Shown here one piece after another: positions 4,465-6,170 of a DNA stretch of 6,170 nucleotides. This DNA comes from Anaerolineae bacterium. Lineage in GTDB: Bacteria; Chloroflexota; Anaerolineae; UBA1429. Position numbers and translations under genes: made by a program. The stretch spans positions 1-6,170 of the forward strand of contig JAFGLK010000031.1 of NCBI GenBank assembly GCA_016928125.1, in the 5' to 3' direction. Each line of letters starts with the position of its first letter. Position 1 is the first letter of the stretch. The notes under the pieces are model-generated. The model was given only the letters and a program-made list of their open reading frames with translations, had not been told where the DNA came from and did not search any database.

Positions 4465-6170
4465 GTGTTCTCCGGCATACAGGCCTTGGGGCGCCGACTC
4501 GGTCACTGCTTGGGCTACCTCGGGGCGCACCTGCGGCCGAGGTGGACTGCGCCGCCGCACATACCCCGACGTGTGGTCCATTTCCTGCTCGCACTGCTCG
4601 GCGTGTGCCTGGCCTGCGGCCTCTGGATCTACCTCAATCGCCCTTTTGTGCGGCACATCCTGGCCCACTGGACCGGCGAGGACGATCTGGTGGAGCAGAT
4701 CAAAGGGGTAGGCGCCCTCGTTTATCTGCGCCTCGTGCAGTCGCCACCCCGTACCGACGCCTATGTACCCATCGCTCACACAGGCGTCTCGCCCTATGGC
4801 GTGAACACCTTCCTGGAACAGGAAGCCGATCCGGACCAGGTTGAGCGCTCATTGGCGCTGATCTCGGCGGCAGGGTTTCACTGGATACGTCAGGAATTCC
4901 CCTGGGAGGATATCGAGATCTCGGCCAAAGGCGACTACTGGGATCATCTCTGGGACAAGAGCGCCTGGGAGAAATACGATCGCATCGTGGATCTGGCCGA
5001 ATCCTATGGGCTGGAGGTTATCGCCCGGCTCGACAATTCCCCGGCCTGGAGCCGCGCCGTCGGCGATGCGCCCGGATGGTCGCTGGCGCCGCCCGACGAC
5101 TTTGAGGATTTCGGAGACTTTTGCTACACGCTGGTCAGCCGCTACAAGGGCCGAATCCGCTACTACCAGATCTGGAATGAGCCCAATATCTATCCCGAGT
5201 GGGGTGATCAGCCGGCCGACCCGGCGGCCTATGTCGAACTGCTCAAGATCGCCTATCGGCGAGCCAAAGAGGCCGATCCAGACTGCGTCGTGATCGCTGC
5301 CGGCTTGGCCCAGACCATCGAAGAGACCCCAGCCGAGTTTGGGCCACGCAATCTGAGCGACCTGCTCTATCTCGAGAAGATGTACGCAGCGGGCGCCCAA
5401 GGGCACTTTGATGTCATGGGCGCCCAGGTCTACGGGCTGTGGACAGGGCCATACGATCGCCGCGCCAGCCGTGACCGCACCAACTTCTCGCGCGCCCAGT
5501 TGCTGCGTGAGATCATGGTGCGCCATGGCGACGCGGACAAGCCAATCTGGGCCACCGAGGTCGGCTGGAATACCCTGCCCGACGATTTTCAGGGGACTCC
5601 TGCCTATGGGCGGGTGACGGAGGAAAAGCAGGCCATCTATGCCATTGAGGCCTATCGGCGGGCTGCCCGCGAATGGCCCTGGATGGGCGTGATGAACTAT
5701 TGGTTCTTCAGGCGCCCCTCCGAGGCCGAGAAGGACCAGGCCTGGTACTACTTTCGCATGGTCGAGCCTGACATGACGGCGCTGCCGGTCTACCATGCGA
5801 TGGCCTGGCTCATGAATCGCGAGCAGTATGATGGCGCCCCCCCTGCAGTGCCGGTCGGCTATCATCAACAAGACCATTGGGCTCTGCACTATGACGGTCT
5901 GTGGCAGCATGTGCGCGATGACGCAGCCGTGTTGGGCGCCTATGCTGCGGGCAGTAGGGACGCGCGCCTCGACTTTTTCTTTGAGGGCACCGATCTGGCG
6001 CTGGTGCTACGCGATACGCCAACCCATGGGTCTCGGGCGCAACTCGCAGAGCTCGAACTCAGCCTCGACGGCCGCAAGCTACGTCCCCTGGATCTTGCCT
6101 GGGCCAGCGCCCTGAAGGCGCCGGGGTTGACCGATTCGTTTGCAGATGCGGCCAGTTCGATCGCTGTGCC
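4465..6170 (+). CDS. Membrane-anchored clan GH-A glycoside hydrolase (partial, runs off right edge)
   Basis: The frame is open for 568 codons from GTG 4465 to the window end. Residues 37-57 (VVHFLLALLGVCLACGLWIYL) form a single hydrophobic helix after a basic N-terminus, so a signal anchor with the enzyme outside the membrane is likely. A TIM-barrel hydrolase follows: YGVNTF (111-116), WIRQEFPWEDI (140-150), the acid/base motif WNEP (Glu239), and a probable nucleophile Glu365 in WATEVGW. These suit GH39/GH5-like enzymes of clan GH-A, acting on a beta-linked glycan such as a xylan or exopolysaccharide. The exact family and substrate cannot be read from the sequence. From about 470 a beta-rich region begins (HYDGLW, then FFFEGTDLALVLRD), resembling a carbohydrate-binding or accessory sandwich domain. 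The start is uncertain: GTG 4465 has a weak AGAGAG at 4451-4456, and GTG 4573 is possible. The gene begins 18 bases after the ATPase stop in the same frame, so readthrough transcription from the operon is plausible. Confidence 0.88.
   Translation, partial: MFSGIQALGRRLGHCLGYLGAHLRPRWTAPPHIPRRVVHFLLALLGVCLACGLWIYLNRPFVRHILAHWTGEDDLVEQIKGVGALVYLRLVQSPPRTDAYVPIAHTGVSPYGVNTFLEQEADPDQVERSLALISAAGFHWIRQEFPWEDIEISAKGDYWDHLWDKSAWEKYDRIVDLAESYGLEVIARLDNSPAWSRAVGDAPGWSLAPPDDFEDFGDFCYTLVSRYKGRIRYYQIWNEPNIYPEWGDQPADPAAYVELLKIAYRRAKEADPDCVVIAAGLAQTIEETPAEFGPRNLSDLLYLEKMYAAGAQGHFDVMGAQVYGLWTGPYDRRASRDRTNFSRAQLLREIMVRHGDADKPIWATEVGWNTLPDDFQGTPAYGRVTEEKQAIYAIEAYRRAAREWPWMGVMNYWFFRRPSEAEKDQAWYYFRMVEPDMTALPVYHAMAWLMNREQYDGAPPAVPVGYHQQDHWALHYDGLWQHVRDDAAVLGAYAAGSRDARLDFFFEGTDLALVLRDTPTHGSRAQLAELELSLDGRKLRPLDLAWASALKAPGLTDSFADAASSIAV

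Noticed and set aside
3733..4779. Minus-strand open frame of 348 codons across the loader and glycosidase starts
   Set aside because: It spans two well-supported plus-strand genes and encodes no recognisable domain; it is a shadow.
4849..5910. Minus-strand open frame of 353 codons opposite the glycosidase
   Set aside because: The plus-strand frame carries clear catalytic motifs (WNEP, ATEVGW). The antisense product has no recognisable family and no ribosome binding site.

Overview
This is a GC-rich, densely coding bacterial window that most resembles a chromosomal region from a Chloroflexota (Chloroflexi) bacterium. That assignment is an inference. It rests on gene content (a DnaB helicase followed by a DnaD-like protein and a DnaC/DnaI-like ATPase, a DUF151 nuclease in front, an ISAs1-like transposase remnant, and a GH39/GH5-like glycosidase) and not on any database comparison.

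Left edge (1-400). The first 98 bases hold the N-terminus of a minus-strand membrane protein that leaves the window. Next to it lies a 250-base element (151-400) bounded by a perfect 13-base inverted repeat. It contains the start of an ISAs1-type transposase, with its ribosome binding site, and nothing of the catalytic part. It looks like a miniature or internally deleted insertion sequence.

Centre (422-4446). A near-consensus sigma70-type promoter (TTGTTG, 17 bases, TATAAT with an extended -10) starts 22 bases after the element. A leader of about 100 bases that can fold into a hairpin follows. Then come four co-directional, tightly packed genes: a bifunctional nuclease (BFN/DUF151) gene, dnaB, a DnaD/DnaB_2-domain gene overlapping dnaB by ATGA, and a gene for an unusual DnaC/DnaI-like ATPase. 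The last protein carries an N-terminal cysteine cluster and two complete AAA+ modules in tandem, spaced exactly 188 residues apart. Together dnaB, the DnaD-like gene and the tandem ATPase look like a primosome or helicase-loading operon.

Right side (4465-6170). Eighteen bases after the ATPase gene, an open reading frame with no in-frame stop runs to the window edge. It encodes a membrane-anchored clan GH-A glycoside hydrolase with a WNEP acid/base motif, a probable nucleophile in ATEVGW, and the start of a beta-rich, possibly carbohydrate-binding C-terminal domain. Its link to DNA replication is not obvious; it may simply be the next gene on the strand.

The features most worth following are the fused double AAA+ helicase-loader candidate and the miniature element beside the operon promoter.
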